Positions 11,210 through 23,234 of a DNA stretch of 64,000 bases are shown piece by piece. The position numbers and the translations under genes are program-made. Origin of the DNA: Cryptomeria japonica (taxonomy: Eukaryota > Streptophyta > Pinopsida > Cupressales > Cupressaceae); the NCBI RefSeq assembly GCF_030272615.1, contig NC_081412.1, positions 475,239,657 through 475,303,656 on the forward strand, read 5' to 3'. Positions within the stretch are counted from its first letter, which is position 1, and every line of letters starts with the position of its first letter. Below the pieces are notes generated by a model. That model searched no databases. It saw only the letters and a program-made list of their open reading frames with translations, and was not told where the DNA came from.

Positions 11210-11316
11210 ATTATTACTTGTAAGTAATGAATATGCCTCATCCTTGTAAGTTTTTTTATTACTTGTAAGTAATGAATATGCCTCATCCTTGTAAGTTTTT
11301 TTATTACTTGTAAGTC
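11182..11316. repeat. 45-bp tandem repeat, three copies
   Basis: Units start at 11182, 11227 and 11272 with ATGAATATGCCTCATCCTTG and run through a T-rich segment ending ACTTGTAAGT. Each copy repeats a potential splice donor (CTTGTAAGT). Confidence 0.9.
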
Positions 11317-11368
11317 ATGTATATTGCTCTTTAGTTGATTAAAATTAAATGAAAATATTTAATGAATA

Positions 11369-11410
11369 CACAAGACTATATACATATGCAGGTGCACCAT
11401 GGTTGAGATG
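11369..11410. repeat. 42-bp direct repeat, left copy
   Basis: The sequence ACAAGACTATATACATATGC followed by AGGTGCACCATGGTTGAGAT recurs with about 6 differences at 14146-14187, and a shorter third piece lies at 14184-14217. The repeats bracket about 2.7 kb of unrelated sequence. Confidence 0.7.
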
Positions 11411-13026
11411 GTCCAACTCCCTAGTCTCACTCTATGACTAAGCTCATGCCATATCTAAATCAAAGATATCTCAAATACATCGTCGGTGGAAAGCTGCAAA
11501 ATGCCATTTTCATACATAAGCAAGACATACACAATTGGGCACAATCACCAAGAGAACGGTAAAAAGTGTGTTTGAGATTATATCATGGATGCTTTTAAGG
11601 ATTGTATCATGGATGCAAAAAATATCTTCATTAATCCTTGACTCATGATTGCTATAATACTTCTTTAGACTTCTCATGTCATTTGTTGCACTTCTTCACT
11701 ATTTTGGACTGAGTTTCAACTATGTATTTACCTTGACTTATGACTAGACCTAGCTTTGTCCTATCTTTGTAAGATTCCTCTTTGAATTGTGGTTGTAGCT
11801 TTGATAATACCTTTTTAATGTTGCACTATTTGTAAGGAGGACAACTCCTAATACATGTTTCAAATTGTGTTCTAGTGATTAAGACTAACCTTTTTGTACT
11901 TGATGTTTTTGACTAGTTGTCATAACCTCTGACTTTGATGCTTGTGCCTTAATAGAACTAGATGTTTCTTGTATGCATACTTGGTCAAGGACTGCATTAT
12001 GATGCTATAGGGCTACAAACTAAGATTATTTATTGTATTGAGTTGCACATTTGACATGAGTTTCCCTATGACTAATATTCCTCTTGAGGTTATAAGGTGT
12101 TGTTCTTGTCAAGTATTGACAATGCTGCAACAATAACGTGTTATTTGTTGTTAAGGTTTGAAAAGACATTTTAGAACCGTATACCCTGCTCTTTTTCACT
12201 CACTAGACTTGATTACTATCATTTTATTTGGTACTAGGTATGACTGCCTATTGGCTTTACTATAGACTACAATCTCTCTAGACTATATTTTTTGAGTGTT
12301 GTTGTTCTATACTTGACCATCTATTAGGAAACCATAGCTTGAAATGTCCAAAACAATTAATGAATGACTGCACTATCAATAATCTATCTTGAAGATTTGA
12401 CTACTCTTTAGATTATGATTACGACTGTCATGATATTTCATGAGACTACTCTATCCTCATATGAAACCCTTTGTTCCCACAAATCAATGCTTTGAACTTG
12501 ACTACAACTTTATAGTGATCACTGTCTTTGTACGGTAAGCTTGCTACTTTCTCAACTTTTGATAAATCATGATGATTTTCTATTACTTTTCATCGAATAC
12601 ACTATCTGACCTTATTCATACAAAAATTGAATACTGCATTCATATCTTGTGCATAGTATGGTTGAGTAGCAACCTCAGAGCATTCACTATAGAATATGAT
12701 TGCTAGCCCACGAGGTCATAATAGTCGAGTATTGCAGCTATTCTATGTTTATTTGTTTTCCACTCTTAAGTCATAGTTGAACCGAATATGGTTCATCTTG
12801 GAATCAATGCACATCGGTTATAATCATATTATAACTAGTCTCCATGGTTGCAAGACCAAAAGAAGGATTCTTATCATCAATTAGATGCATACTTTTGGGA
12901 ATATACAAAGACAAAAAAACATATTAGAACCTTATTTTTTGTTGAGTCATAATATGATGTGTTAATTTAGCTAAATAAGGGAACCAATGTTATATTAGGT
13001 TTAATTCCATGATGACAGTTGAAGCT
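11411..13026. other. no gene seen; long noncoding stretch
   Basis: Every frame is broken at short intervals. The composition (many TTGACT, TGACTA and CTTTG words) is unlike the flanks. Possible interior of a degraded non-coding repeat. Confidence 0.35.
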
Positions 13027-14090
13027 TGTTAGAGATAGGAGATTTGTAGCAGTTGGCTTATAGGGCTATGTCACAATCCCATGAAGGTCCTTGTAAACCG
13101 TTAATGTCAGTAGACATGAGACTGTTATGTAATGAATCAGATCAGATAAACCTAGAAGTTCTATAACCAATGAATCAACTGACTCAAATGTATGTTAATT
13201 GTCTTATGATGGTAATTTATGACCATTATTCTTAGTAGACATTAAGAAGTTTACTAGATAGTTGATTAGTAAACCAATGAGTTAGTTGGATCAAGTGTAT
13301 GCTATTTATCATATGATGGTCGTTAATAACCATTATTGTTAGTACACATTAAGCAGATGGCTTGTTTAGATGGTTGGTAACTAGTGATTTTGTTGAGCTC
13401 AATAATTGGATGTACAAGTCGAGCAAGGGATGTGAACACTAACAACACATTGGTGCTTGCAATGTTAAAACCTTGGCCAAGATGGTGATGCTTTATCCAA
13501 GTGATTGTTAGATCACATGAACTAGATACACTTACTAGTCAGATGGTCATAGTAGTTAGGGGTTACCTATAGTGTGTGACTAACTAGTTGTGTGTAGGTT
13601 TTGAACACCAAGATCAGATGACCAGATGTAAATGAGACCCAATCCTTAGAATGCACCCTCATGAAGGGTTGGGTCTCTTCCAATTGGAAGGGACATGGGA
13701 GACTGGTAAGTGTATGATTGAATGGAGAAGCCCTTGATGATGCTCTCCCTTTTCCAAACTATGTTGAGGCTTGATACAAAAAAGTTTCAATTGGAAAGTT
13801 AAATGAATTGTAACCTCTGAACCTTTATCTCTTCCCTCAAAAATGAAATTTGCCATTTGAATTCCTTTCTCATAGTGATTAGCTTAATAATATCTGTTCA
13901 ATGTTTTTTATCGTTAAAATATTACCTTCCTTTTAGATAAATTAGTTACATTCTTGTTATGTTAAAGAACATTTAGTTATTTTTCTCCTTCAACTGAAGT
14001 AGTTATGTTTTATTTTGAAATGCTCAATTTTTTATCTTAATATAGATCACAATTTATTTTCTTTAAGTATAGAATTAATGGAATATTGCA
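13027..14090 (+). repeat. LTR remnant ending directly before a tRNA-Met primer-binding site
   Basis: The right edge is firm: a CA end (GAATATTGCA, 14081-14090) two bases before TGGTATCAGAGCA. The left edge is uncertain. TGTTAG at 13027 is the choice used here; TGCAATGTT at 13455, which mirrors the right end, is an alternative. No second copy of this LTR was found in the window. Confidence 0.45.
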
Positions 14091-14092
14091 TA

Positions 14093-14105
14093 TGGTATCA
14101 GAGCA
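14093..14105 (+). other. retrotransposon primer-binding site (initiator tRNA-Met)
   Basis: TGGTATCAGAGCA matches the canonical sequence complementary to the 3' end of plant initiator tRNA-Met. Only about 40 bases of interior follow before the 42-bp repeat copy begins, so the element is truncated just inside its 5' end. Confidence 0.85.
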
Positions 14106-14145
14106 ACCAAGCTCGACATTGAACCTCAGGCTTTCCACCTATAAA

Positions 14146-14187
14146 CAAAACTATATAAATATGTAGGCGCACCATGGTTGAGATAAT
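14146..14187. repeat. 42-bp direct repeat, right copy
   Basis: ACAAAACTATATAAATATGT plus AGGCGCACCATGGTTGAGAT; partner of 11369-11410. A partial third repeat follows at 14184-14217. Confidence 0.7.
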
Positions 14188-14219
14188 ATGTAGGAGCACT
14201 ATATACAAAACTATATTTG

Positions 14220-14522
14220 CAACTAAATTTTTTATTCAGATCCACAATATGAAACACAGAGTTTTACTGGAAGAACACAAGTAACCTTATCTCCTTTAGA
14301 TAATATCACAAGCAACTGCCTACAGAAAGATGCAGTAATCCACATCATATACACAAAGGAAAGACGACTGATTATATTATATATGTTTGCAAAATGGTAC
14401 AATAGTAAGCCTGAGGCTAGATTCTACTTCTTCTCTAATGATCCTTATTGTTACAAAAGTTCCCTCATTTATATGAGGGTATACATTGTCACCAAGCATT
14501 GTGGCTTTTCAGAACATACCTA
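14220..14522. other. 3' flank of the minus-strand unknown gene; small hairpin
   Basis: CCCTCATTTATATGAGGG at about 14462-14479 forms a 7-bp stem with a 4-base loop just downstream of the gene's stop codon, in its transcription direction. It may be chance in AT-rich DNA. Confidence 0.3.
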
Positions 14523-17424
14523 TTAATTAGCACTTTTGTTAACAAATTGGAAGATAAACAAGTTCAGCATTCTTATGTGTTCAATGTACTTATCATCTTT
14601 ATACATTAGAACGTCATTGTTTAGTGTCCTCACATCACTTTCTGTCTGGAAATGATTGGATAGAATATGGTTAACACAAAGTGACAATTCTTTGTCTCGA
14701 TCCAACTCTGCTACTGCTCGATTCTTCTCATCACTGAACTCTTGTTTACATTGTTCCAACGATACTAACTCACCATTACTATAAAAAGAGGGCACCCTAG
14801 GCGTATTCCCATTGTCCAGCCTCTGAAGCTCTTTCCTTAATTGATTTTCCAATTCATCATGGGACTTCAAGTAAGCCTCGACTTCAATTTTCTCACCTGG
14901 ATTCATCAGACTGTTGTCATTCATCATGTATTCCAACCGAGACCTAAGCCTTTCATGCTCTTTCAAAGCTTTGATTGTTCCAGTGTATGTCTTCCAATAG
15001 ATTTCTACAACCTGCACCATACTTTTGAATCTATGTTCAACGACATCGAGAACTAACTTATCCATCTTTTGTTGTTCCTTTTTTACTTGTCGAGATGTCT
15101 TTTCAGCCCTGTTCCTCCAATACATAGCATCTGTCAAGGCATACATGGCATACTAATATAGGTCTTTTATATTTGGGATAGATAGCCCACTATAGAAGAG
15201 CCTTCGTATCTAGATCATATCGTGATCCTCTAAAGATTTTATCAATCTCTTTTGGCATCATTTTCTTACTTGGGTCCTGTTTCTTGAGGAATCCATAAAA
15301 CAACAAGGCAGAGTTCATGTCCCATCCAGAGTATAATATCACACCAGCTTCCTTAAGAAATTGTCTTCCCTTCTCAGGTGTCATTTCTCTCATCACAAGA
15401 TCCATCTCCTCTTGTAACTTTTGAAGTTGCTGCTCTTCTTTACTATTTCTCATGTTATTCCTAATTTGAGATCCTTTATGTTGATAGAGGAATGCGATGA
15501 ACTCCTTGGAAGCAATGAAGTCACTATCAACAATGAAATCCTCATGATCCAAGAATCTGATGTCAGCCACTTCTCAGACATTCAGTTGTCTAGTTGCTAA
15601 GTCTATCGGTGTATCCTCTGCATAACCAGGGGGTAATACTCTTGAGGAGTGAATGGAATGATGCCAGATGTGGAAGCAGGAGACATATGAGCCAAAGGCT
15701 CTGTATTACTAATAGTATCAATGTAATCCCTAAAAACATGAGGTGGGACTCCCTCAAGTATTTCCAATTCATGCTCCATAAGTTTGTTGGCCAACTCGAA
15801 GGGATCTTCAATCTTTTGTAGCACGTTCTCATCCATTTTCCTTCTAAAAAGATTCCATTTATAAGCCTACATTGCTTTCTCAAACTTTATTCACTTCACT
15901 CTGGCCTCTTCTCTACCAATGTTCTTAATGAGGTCATCTGGTAGGTAAGATTTATGCTCTCTAGCCTTCATCTTTTGTGATGACCATGCCATCCTTATGT
16001 ATCCTTCAGGATCAAAATTGGGTGTTGGATCCCCCATACCCATGCCATAATAATCCAATTTTGTTTGCAGCAGGCCATAACTCTTTGAACTTTTCACAAT
16101 AAAATCTGAAAAATACTAACAACCTAGGTACAATTGATTGTTTCCCATGGCTTGTAAGATGTTTTATACTCACTATTGACAATTGCCTCACAATTTCCAA
16201 ACAAGCCACTCTATTAGGGATTGTAAGTGGTAGTAAGTATGGTCTCCCTTTGAACCCATATACCCTGACTTGTGTGCAGTCTAAAAAACAATACCAATCT
16301 CCCCAATTATGTTCAATTGAGGGATCTTTAGCAAAATCTTTCAGTATTAGGAATCTTTGAACCTCTAGTGCAAGGGCATGATCGCATGGGCATCCCAATA
16401 GTCTATATAATGGCTTGACAAAGAACTCCTCAAAATGCCAATATTGATTATTCACATACCTCTGGTCCCATGAAGAAACCCATAGTTGCATTGGTTTTCT
16501 CATCCCAGCATTGTCATATGTCCTGACACATAACTCTTCTGGCCATAACCCTTCATCTTGGCCCACATACAATAGCATATGCATAAGTAAGGAATAATGC
16601 TTGAAATGAACATTGATGACATCCCCCTTTAACTTTTCTAACCCATGATTCAAAACCTCAACCAAATAAGTAGAAAAATCAAAGAAGCGGGGGTCCTTAG
16701 ACTACAAATCGGCACAAATGACAACGGCTGCAATATCCATCAAAGGATGGGATTTTATCCCTAGAACTTGGGCAACACAGTAATAGGTATACTTAAAAAA
16801 TGGATGGAAAGAGTTGACATAATAGGGAGCTTTGTCATCCTGACCTAGTGGCACTAAGGACCCTGCATTCCTAGGTCTATGTATAGGGAGTCTCCACGTT
16901 TTGTAAATGTGCTCTAGGTTAAAATATTCACTTGGTAACTTCTTGAGGTCAATCAATTCTTGAAATCCCCAATCCAACTCGAACATGGTGTCAATGACCT
17001 CCTTTGTGATTGCAAGAATTGGCTCACCCATGTAGTTATATATGGTCCTGGTTTTAGGGTCATAATTGTTTTCCAATGCCTTCATGAGCTCCACATTCAT
17101 GAATAAATTAGCCACAACTATCCTTCCTAAGTTCAATCGCCATAAATTGTTGATATGTTGAGGGGTAACTCTTCTATTGTACCCATATATGAATAATTCA
17201 TACCCTCTCAATTCTGTCCATATGTCTCCAAGATCCTCAAACCGGTCCTCCAGGCCTTCCTCATCAACTCTAATCTTCCTGGACCTCAAACTAGATGATG
17301 GTCACTGGTCAATCAGGTCCTGGGCCAAAGAATGCCCTTCCCTTTTCTGTCTTTTATATTTTACTTCTGCAGCAATAGGTTCTTTTCCCTTTCCATTCTT
17401 ATTAGTTTTAGATGATGATTCCAT
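14523..17424 (-). pseudogene. long intronless gene of unknown family, about 965 codons, decayed
   Basis: Reading leftward from ATG at 17424 (MESSSKTNKNGKGKEPIAAE, a basic low-complexity start), the frame runs almost continuously to 14523. Landmarks are NLWRLNLGRIVVANLFMNVE, YNYMGEPILAITKEVIDTMF, HFKHYSLLMHMLLYVGQDEG, EHNWGDWYCFLDCTQVRVYG, YGMGMGDPTPNFDPEGYIRM and LEGVPPHVFRDYIDTISN. A charged, probably coiled-coil C-terminal third follows (EKTSRQVKKEQQKMDKLVLD; ESDVRTLNNDVLMYK). Interruptions are a TGA at 17302-17304 and a TAG at 16702-16704, two more stops near 15885-15850, and frame shifts near 16090, 15595 and 15170. No catalytic, zinc-finger or transmembrane motif was recognised. Lack of introns, length and setting suggest a large accessory or gag-like protein of a plant retroelement, but a retrocopied host gene is possible. 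The region upstream of its start is the TCGAT-rich sequence. Confidence 0.6.
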
Positions 17425-17429
17425 TTGAA

Positions 17430-18033
17430 TTTTAAAAAAGAGGTCTGTGTACAAACAACTTACTTGGAATTACTTAGTTTTATCTATAAATTCGCTCAAT
17501 TCTTACTTTCAGTTCATCGCCTGTGAATTCCTTAATGCTGTGTCCTTTGATGTTGATCCACTACTTATTTCGTATTTATTCAGTTAGTAATGGTGATTTG
17601 GACAAAGGTCACTCGGGCACACGTTTGAATTTAATGGCGATGTGACCTTCCATGGGATTTGTTTCTGATTTTCACGGCAATCAATAATCATTTCGATGAG
17701 GATATGTCTTTCGATCATTTGTTTCTTTAGTCCATCGATATCGTTGTTTCTATTGATAATACTTTTGTTTTGAATATTACTTCGATCAAGTATTTTTTCC
17801 CTTCATCGAAATACTGTATTTGGTCAGTATGTCGAAGAAACCTTGGGCTTCGGTGTCCTCCTTTATTTTTCCATCAAATTAATTCTTTCATCGATATCAC
17901 TATGCCCTATCAATGAATGAGTCTATTATCTCACTGAAGCTTTTCTTTATTTTCCCTTATCGTTCTTCACCGATAAAGTTACATCGGCAAAACCACGCAT
18001 ATCGAGAACATGCCTTTTAACCTCCTCAAAACC
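17430..18033. other. TCGA-rich noncoding region upstream of the minus-strand gene
   Basis: No coding signal. ATCGAT, TCGAT and CGATG words are frequent, a composition shared with the adjacent tandem array and unlike the CpG-poor rest of the window. Its position makes it a candidate 5' untranslated or promoter region for the gene starting at 17424. Confidence 0.4.
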
Positions 18034-18808
18034 TATATCCTCATCGATATCTTTTATCGATGTAGCTTCCTTTTGTCTAATCGATATTATTCTTTTGATG
18101 AAAACGCTCCTTTCAGTGGGTCATTTTTATGTTGCACTGATAGTATTATTTCCTCGAGAACTTTTCCCATCGATGAAGACCCTCTCTGCTTTCTTCGATA
18201 TCTTTTGTCGATGAATTTATTATCTTCGGTGAGTCCTTTCTGGAATTTATCAGCATTTCCTTCCTTCGATGGCTCTTTTATATCAATGAGACATCACTGG
18301 GTCTCATCGATACCTTTTGAATTTAGATCGATATTATTCTTTCGATGCAAATGCTCCTTTCGGTGGGTCCTTTTTATTTTGCACCGATAGTATTATTTCC
18401 TTGAGAACTTTTCCCGTCGATGAAGACCCTCTTTGCTTTCTTCAATATCTTTTGTCGATGAAGTTATTATCTTAGGTGAGTCCTTTCTAGAATTCATCAG
18501 CATTTCCTTCCTTCGATGACTCTTTTATATCGATGAGACATCGTTGGCTCTCATTGATACCTTTTGAATTCGGATTGATATTATTCTTTCGATGAAAATG
18601 CTCCTTTCGGTGGGTCCTTTTTATGTTGCACTGATAGTATTATTTCCTTGAGAACTTTTCCCATCGATGAAGACCCTCTCTGCTTTCTTCGATATCTTTT
18701 ATCGATGAAGTTATTATCTTCGGTGAGTCCTTTCTAGAATTCATCGGCGTTTCCTTCCTTTGATGGCTCTTTTATATCGATGAGACATCGCTGGGTCTCA
18801 TCAATAAT
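18034..18808. repeat. 247-bp tandem array, about three units, TCGAT-rich
   Basis: Equivalent points (TATTATTTCCT/TTGAGAACTTT) fall at 18144, 18391 and 18638, giving a period of exactly 247. A partial unit lies to the left (TCGATATTATTCTTTTGATG at 18081), and the last unit stops near 18808. Units differ mainly by C/T and G/A changes within CGAT words. Each unit has about ten TCGAT/ATCGA words. Confidence 0.92.
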
Positions 18809-19323
18809 AAATTTTTTTTTGATAAAAAATATCATCGTCAGAATTATGATGAATACCAAGCTTTCGACCGACGATGTTCTCGTTAGTGAAATGTTCTAGA
18901 GTCATCGCACTTCCAACTCAAATGACACAAACATCCAATGAGGAAGTTGTACATGCGATGACACTTCATAGTCAGATAGTCGTCGATGTCTCCGAATGGA
19001 CCGACGACACAAGTGTCGGATAAACAGCATCACCGTCCGTGCGAAGTTCCAAATCGCCATCGGCTTTGCAACGAAATCTACTTATTCCGACGACTTCTTT
19101 GACTGTTGGCAGAGTCCATTGGATTGTCAAATTTCTAATGGGCATGGCATCATTGACCAATTCGACACTGAGTTTTTGACAGTTGATTTTGTCAGCACTC
19201 CGATGAAAATTCATCGCAATTCCAACAAACGGCCGTCAGAAATCAGCTCTGAATGTACTAGTGTGTCATGGAAGTCAAGAGCGCTGCTAGAAGTGGGTCG
19301 AGTGCAAAATCGCCACCCTCAAG
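18809..19323. other. CpG-rich unclassified region
   Basis: CpG-containing words (CGACGA, TCGTCG, CCGTCCG) remain unusually common to about 19260. Short frames exist on both strands (for example 18996-19334 plus), but none shows a family motif. Confidence 0.35.
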
Positions 19324-19782
19324 ATGGGGGTTAATGAAATAATCAACATTTTCACTATCTCCCCTGAACCTAGCAGGATGGAAAAACTCATGATCATGAC
19401 TCAAAAACTCTCTCAGAATGTGGAGGTAATGAAATGTAACCATGAACAAAGGATTGATTAGGTGGAACAATACATGGCTGAGATTAAGAAAAATCTCAAG
19501 AATCTGGTCGACATTAGTAAAGAATCCATGAACAACAACATTGAGGGGCTTGAAAAGATCAATGAGATGGTTGCTAATTATAGATGCTTCCACAATGACC
19601 TGGTGAAAGATCTTGGAGGTGATGATGCGGCTGCTAGAGACAACAAAACCACTAGACTGAGTTACAGAACTAGGAGCAGAAGTAGCAACAAGAGTACTTC
19701 CAGATTCATCATGGAGGATCTTGAGGAAATAAACAAGATTTCCATCCAAAAGAACAAGGATATGGTGCTCTCGCTTAACTGA
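19324..19782 (+). pseudogene. small coiled-coil protein remnant, unknown family
   Basis: From ATG at 19324 a frame reads MGVNEIINIFTISPEPSRME and then a helical, charged segment. It has one TAG at 19459 and continues (AEIKKNLKNLVDISKESMNN, RTRSRSSNKSTSRFIMEDLE) to a TGA at 19780-19782. Heptad-like spacing of hydrophobic residues suggests a coiled coil. T-rich sequence containing GGGGTTGCTCCCC follows. I do not recognise the protein. It may be the tail of a retroelement gag-like protein whose upstream part lies in the CpG-rich region. Confidence 0.35.
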
Positions 19783-19784
19783 GA

Positions 19785-21274
19785 GATTTTTTTGTTTAGC
19801 TTGTTTGTCTATGTTTATTTTTGTTTCTATTCGGGGTTGCTCCCCTGTTTTATTGTTGTTTCTTGCTAGATTGGCTGTTTGTCATTTGTTGCAAAACTTT
19901 AGGTTTTGGATCCTTGTAAAACCCGTTTATCCTTATCAAAGACATGTTTTAGTACCATTTTCTATATAGGTTAAAATTACTTGTATTGCTCACTCTCTCT
20001 TGACCTCAATTATTTTTGTAATGGTGACTCATTTCATACCCTTTCTATAATTTTAAGGTTCCAATGGAGACATAAGGTGATAAAGAATAAAATGTAAACA
20101 ATTCAAGATGGGTAGATTACTTTTCAAGGAACTTATATCAATTTATGTTTCAATATTTGATTTTTTTATATACTTGATGATGTTTTTATAATTTGAAATA
20201 TATGATCTTATTTTAGGATTTACATGCACCTCAATGTCAACTAAAAATGCAAATATGAAATTTTAGGCCAGTAGAAATTATCTTTTAGTTCTGGGTCATT
20301 TCCATAGAATGACTTAATATAATTTAATATTGACAATTGGAAAACTCTTGTGATAAATTTGATTCAATTATTTACCTAGTATCTATTTCTATTTACATGT
20401 TCTTCTATTTATTTAACCATTTCCTATTTCTATTACATGCATTTGCATATGTTTAATTGTCTTAGCTATTCATTACACCTACTTGTGAACTAAATTCCAT
20501 ACATTTACTCTCTACCTTAACATATATACCTTTTTGTGCCATTTCAACCATATTGTGCTTCAGATTAGTGTTGAGTTATTTGAGATCAACTTTCGATTTT
20601 GAAAATTTGAATTTTAAATTTGACAACTCTTACTTATTTCATTAACTATTTTGAGCTAACTTATATTATTGGTGTGACTTAATACTTTGTCTAAAGGCAT
20701 ACCTACACATATAAAATTCTCTTTATCTTTTCATTTTCCATCCTTATGCAATTATTTTATTTTTTTTGTAGAAAATTTAAAGAACATAACTCTACATATG
20801 CGGGTATCAAGAAAAGCATGCAAGTAAAGAGAAAAATTTGGTTTCTATAAATGGCTAGCTCATAAATGACCATTCTTACATCAACTTCAACCTTATCAAG
20901 TCCATTTTTTTTTGGGTGTATACATAAACTCTATTTTCTAAGTCTTTGGGTCACTTTATTTAGTTTGTATAGAAAATTGAGAGGGAGTTTTGGCTATAAT
21001 ATGACATTTCTTGTAGAAGTTGTTGTAGAGACTTGATTTGTGAGATGGTTGTGAAAATGGACATTGAAAAATTAATTGAGGAAAAATTTGTAGTGAATTT
21101 CTATGTAGACTTATTGTGTTTAAAGAATAAATTCACATGTGTAAGGGTTTTTCTACAAGATGCTAATTAATAATATCCACATAAGGAGGGTGTAAAGTAA
21201 TGGCCAAAGAAAATTTGCATTAATTCTTCCTTATTTTTAGAGAACATCTATGATTAATTTTCTATAGAATCTAT
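19785..21274. other. no gene seen; AT-rich
   Basis: No open frames of note and no repeats found. The last five bases, TCTAT, are the left target-site copy of the copia element that follows. Confidence 0.5.
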
Positions 21275-23016
21275 TGTTGGACACAATGGATCATTGAGAG
21301 GGGGGTGAATCACTGATTTAAGCACTTTTTCTTCAACGGGGATATATCGGTAACATATAAAACAAACTGAGTGCTAAATGGAAGCTCAAACAGTGCAAAC
21401 TAAGTGTGTGAAATGATTTGCTATAACATCAACATAAATCATACACAAGAATGCATTGCACAACACCAGATATATGAGGAAAACCCTATGTAGGAAAAAC
21501 CTCGGTGGCATTGGTTGTTGGAGATCTTCTGCTCCAATCTAGCCTCACAATGTAAAAGATCTGATTACAATATTAGGGAACCAACCCAAGGAGCACCAAC
21601 CCCAAATTTATGAGCACCGAATCAAAGGTGCACCAACCATTGCACAATTTATAGGCCACAACCTAAAGGAGCTACAACCCGTGCACTAAGCACCAGTTTA
21701 TTGAAAACAATATAAGACTCAGTTATAAAAATGAGATCCTAGTTACAAAAGAAGTTTTGCAACCTTAAAATATTCTGCTCTACTAGTTTCAACCTTACCG
21801 ATCTGTGCTTCCTCCCACACACTGCAACTTTCCTTTGCTACTGATTCTAACTTTCCTAACTCTCATCTCACAATGTCTTTCTAATTCAACTCACACTGAT
21901 CACCCTTTATCAGATGTGGCTTCCTTCTTATTTTCATTTTTGCATCCTATGGTAACTCTACCAGTTTGTTTCTTATACCGGTTTACAGAGCCTCTCCTTA
22001 CCAGTATAGTCCTCTCTCATTAACACTTCAAGTGTTTTTCTCTTCGGATCTCATATAATAATTTCACACTAACCTTCACTCTATAGGAGTAGCAATCACA
22101 GTCTCTAGTCATCATATTTAATCTTGATCTTTCCCACAAAAAGTCAAATCCAAACTAGGAGTGGTTAGGGTTTCCTTCTCCTGACCAAATTTTCATTTGA
22201 TCTGATCCGATCCATCTTGGATCAATCACCTGCATTGGAGGAATGCATCTATATGTATTGTCCATCATCCAATGTATATTTGCTAAAGATAGAAATCCTG
22301 ACCATGATTTTCAGCCTTGAAATTTGTCGACTCATTTATGACCCAGTTGTTTCCTTCTCTAGGTCCTCTTGCAATCTGATTTCTTTTCTTTGATCTAGGT
22401 GCCAACAACTCCCTGATATTTTTATGGCATTCATTCTTCCTCAAGCCACATCAATCTTTTATTTACTCGTGATTTGTGGTTGTTTCATTAATGTCAACTC
22501 ATTGTTCCAACAACCATGTCAATGAAAACTTCACCAACCTCTGCATGCTTGCCACCTCAACTCCCCATGGCATCACATCGACCATACACTCAGTCACTGA
22601 CACAAGGTTGGTTTACACTTGAACATTCAGCAAAATCATACTGGCACAAACCCTTATTGGTGAGACCTTCTCCTCCTGCTAATCGGTAGTGCACACTACA
22701 CCGGTAGCACATCTTCACCTCCGGTGGTTTATGATTATTTTAACATTTTGCCTCTTCATCATAAACAAGAAGCCAACCTCCAAAATGGTGTATTATCTAC
22801 CTGTTATCACTCAACATGCTAACACACACATGCATCTCACCTCATACTAGTGAAGTCACTAATAATCTCAATAACTACTTGTCTTCCACCATACCACTTG
22901 ACAAGCCTTCATGTTAATCTTCCTTATGCCAGTTCAATCTTCTTCATATCTGCTTGACCTACTTCTACCGGTAGCCTGCAATACCAGTTGACATTAATGA
23001 AAACTTAATGCCAACA
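21275..23016 (-). repeat. 3' LTR of copia element 1
   Basis: TGTTGGACACAATGGATCAT ... ATGCCAACA; 1742 bp; aligns along its whole length to 28549-30276. Confidence 0.95.
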
Positions 23017-23028
23017 ATCTTCCCATTT
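23017..23028 (-). other. polypurine tract of copia element 1
   Basis: On the minus strand AAATGGGAAGAT abuts the 3' LTR, where plus-strand DNA synthesis would be primed. Confidence 0.8.
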
Positions 23029-23234
23029 GGCGTTGATGTCAACATTCTCTTTTCCAGTTTCTCTCCCCCTTTGACAGCAATGGCAAAGGGAACCTTAATC
23101 TAACACAATTAATCTTTCCCTTGACTACATCCAGTTAAGACACACTCTCCCCCTGTGTCCATTCTTCATGATTCAAGAGTCATAAGATAGTAACAATGGT
23201 TGACTCCCCCTAAATCATGCATCCTCTTATGTGA

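Noticed and set aside
10966-11286. Minus-strand frame with MRHIHYLQVI repeats
   Set aside because: Antisense of the 45-bp tandem repeat.
11182-11316. Possible CRISPR-like array
   Set aside because: Direct tandem 45-bp repeats without spacers in plant nuclear DNA; an ordinary tandem repeat.
18010-18390. Plus-strand frame of 126 codons in the TCGAT array
   Set aside because: Open only through part of the repeat, with no conserved protein signal; the other units carry stops or a different frame.
18996-19334. Plus-strand frame of 112 codons
   Set aside because: No recognisable domain, and it ends where another frame (from 19324) becomes more protein-like.
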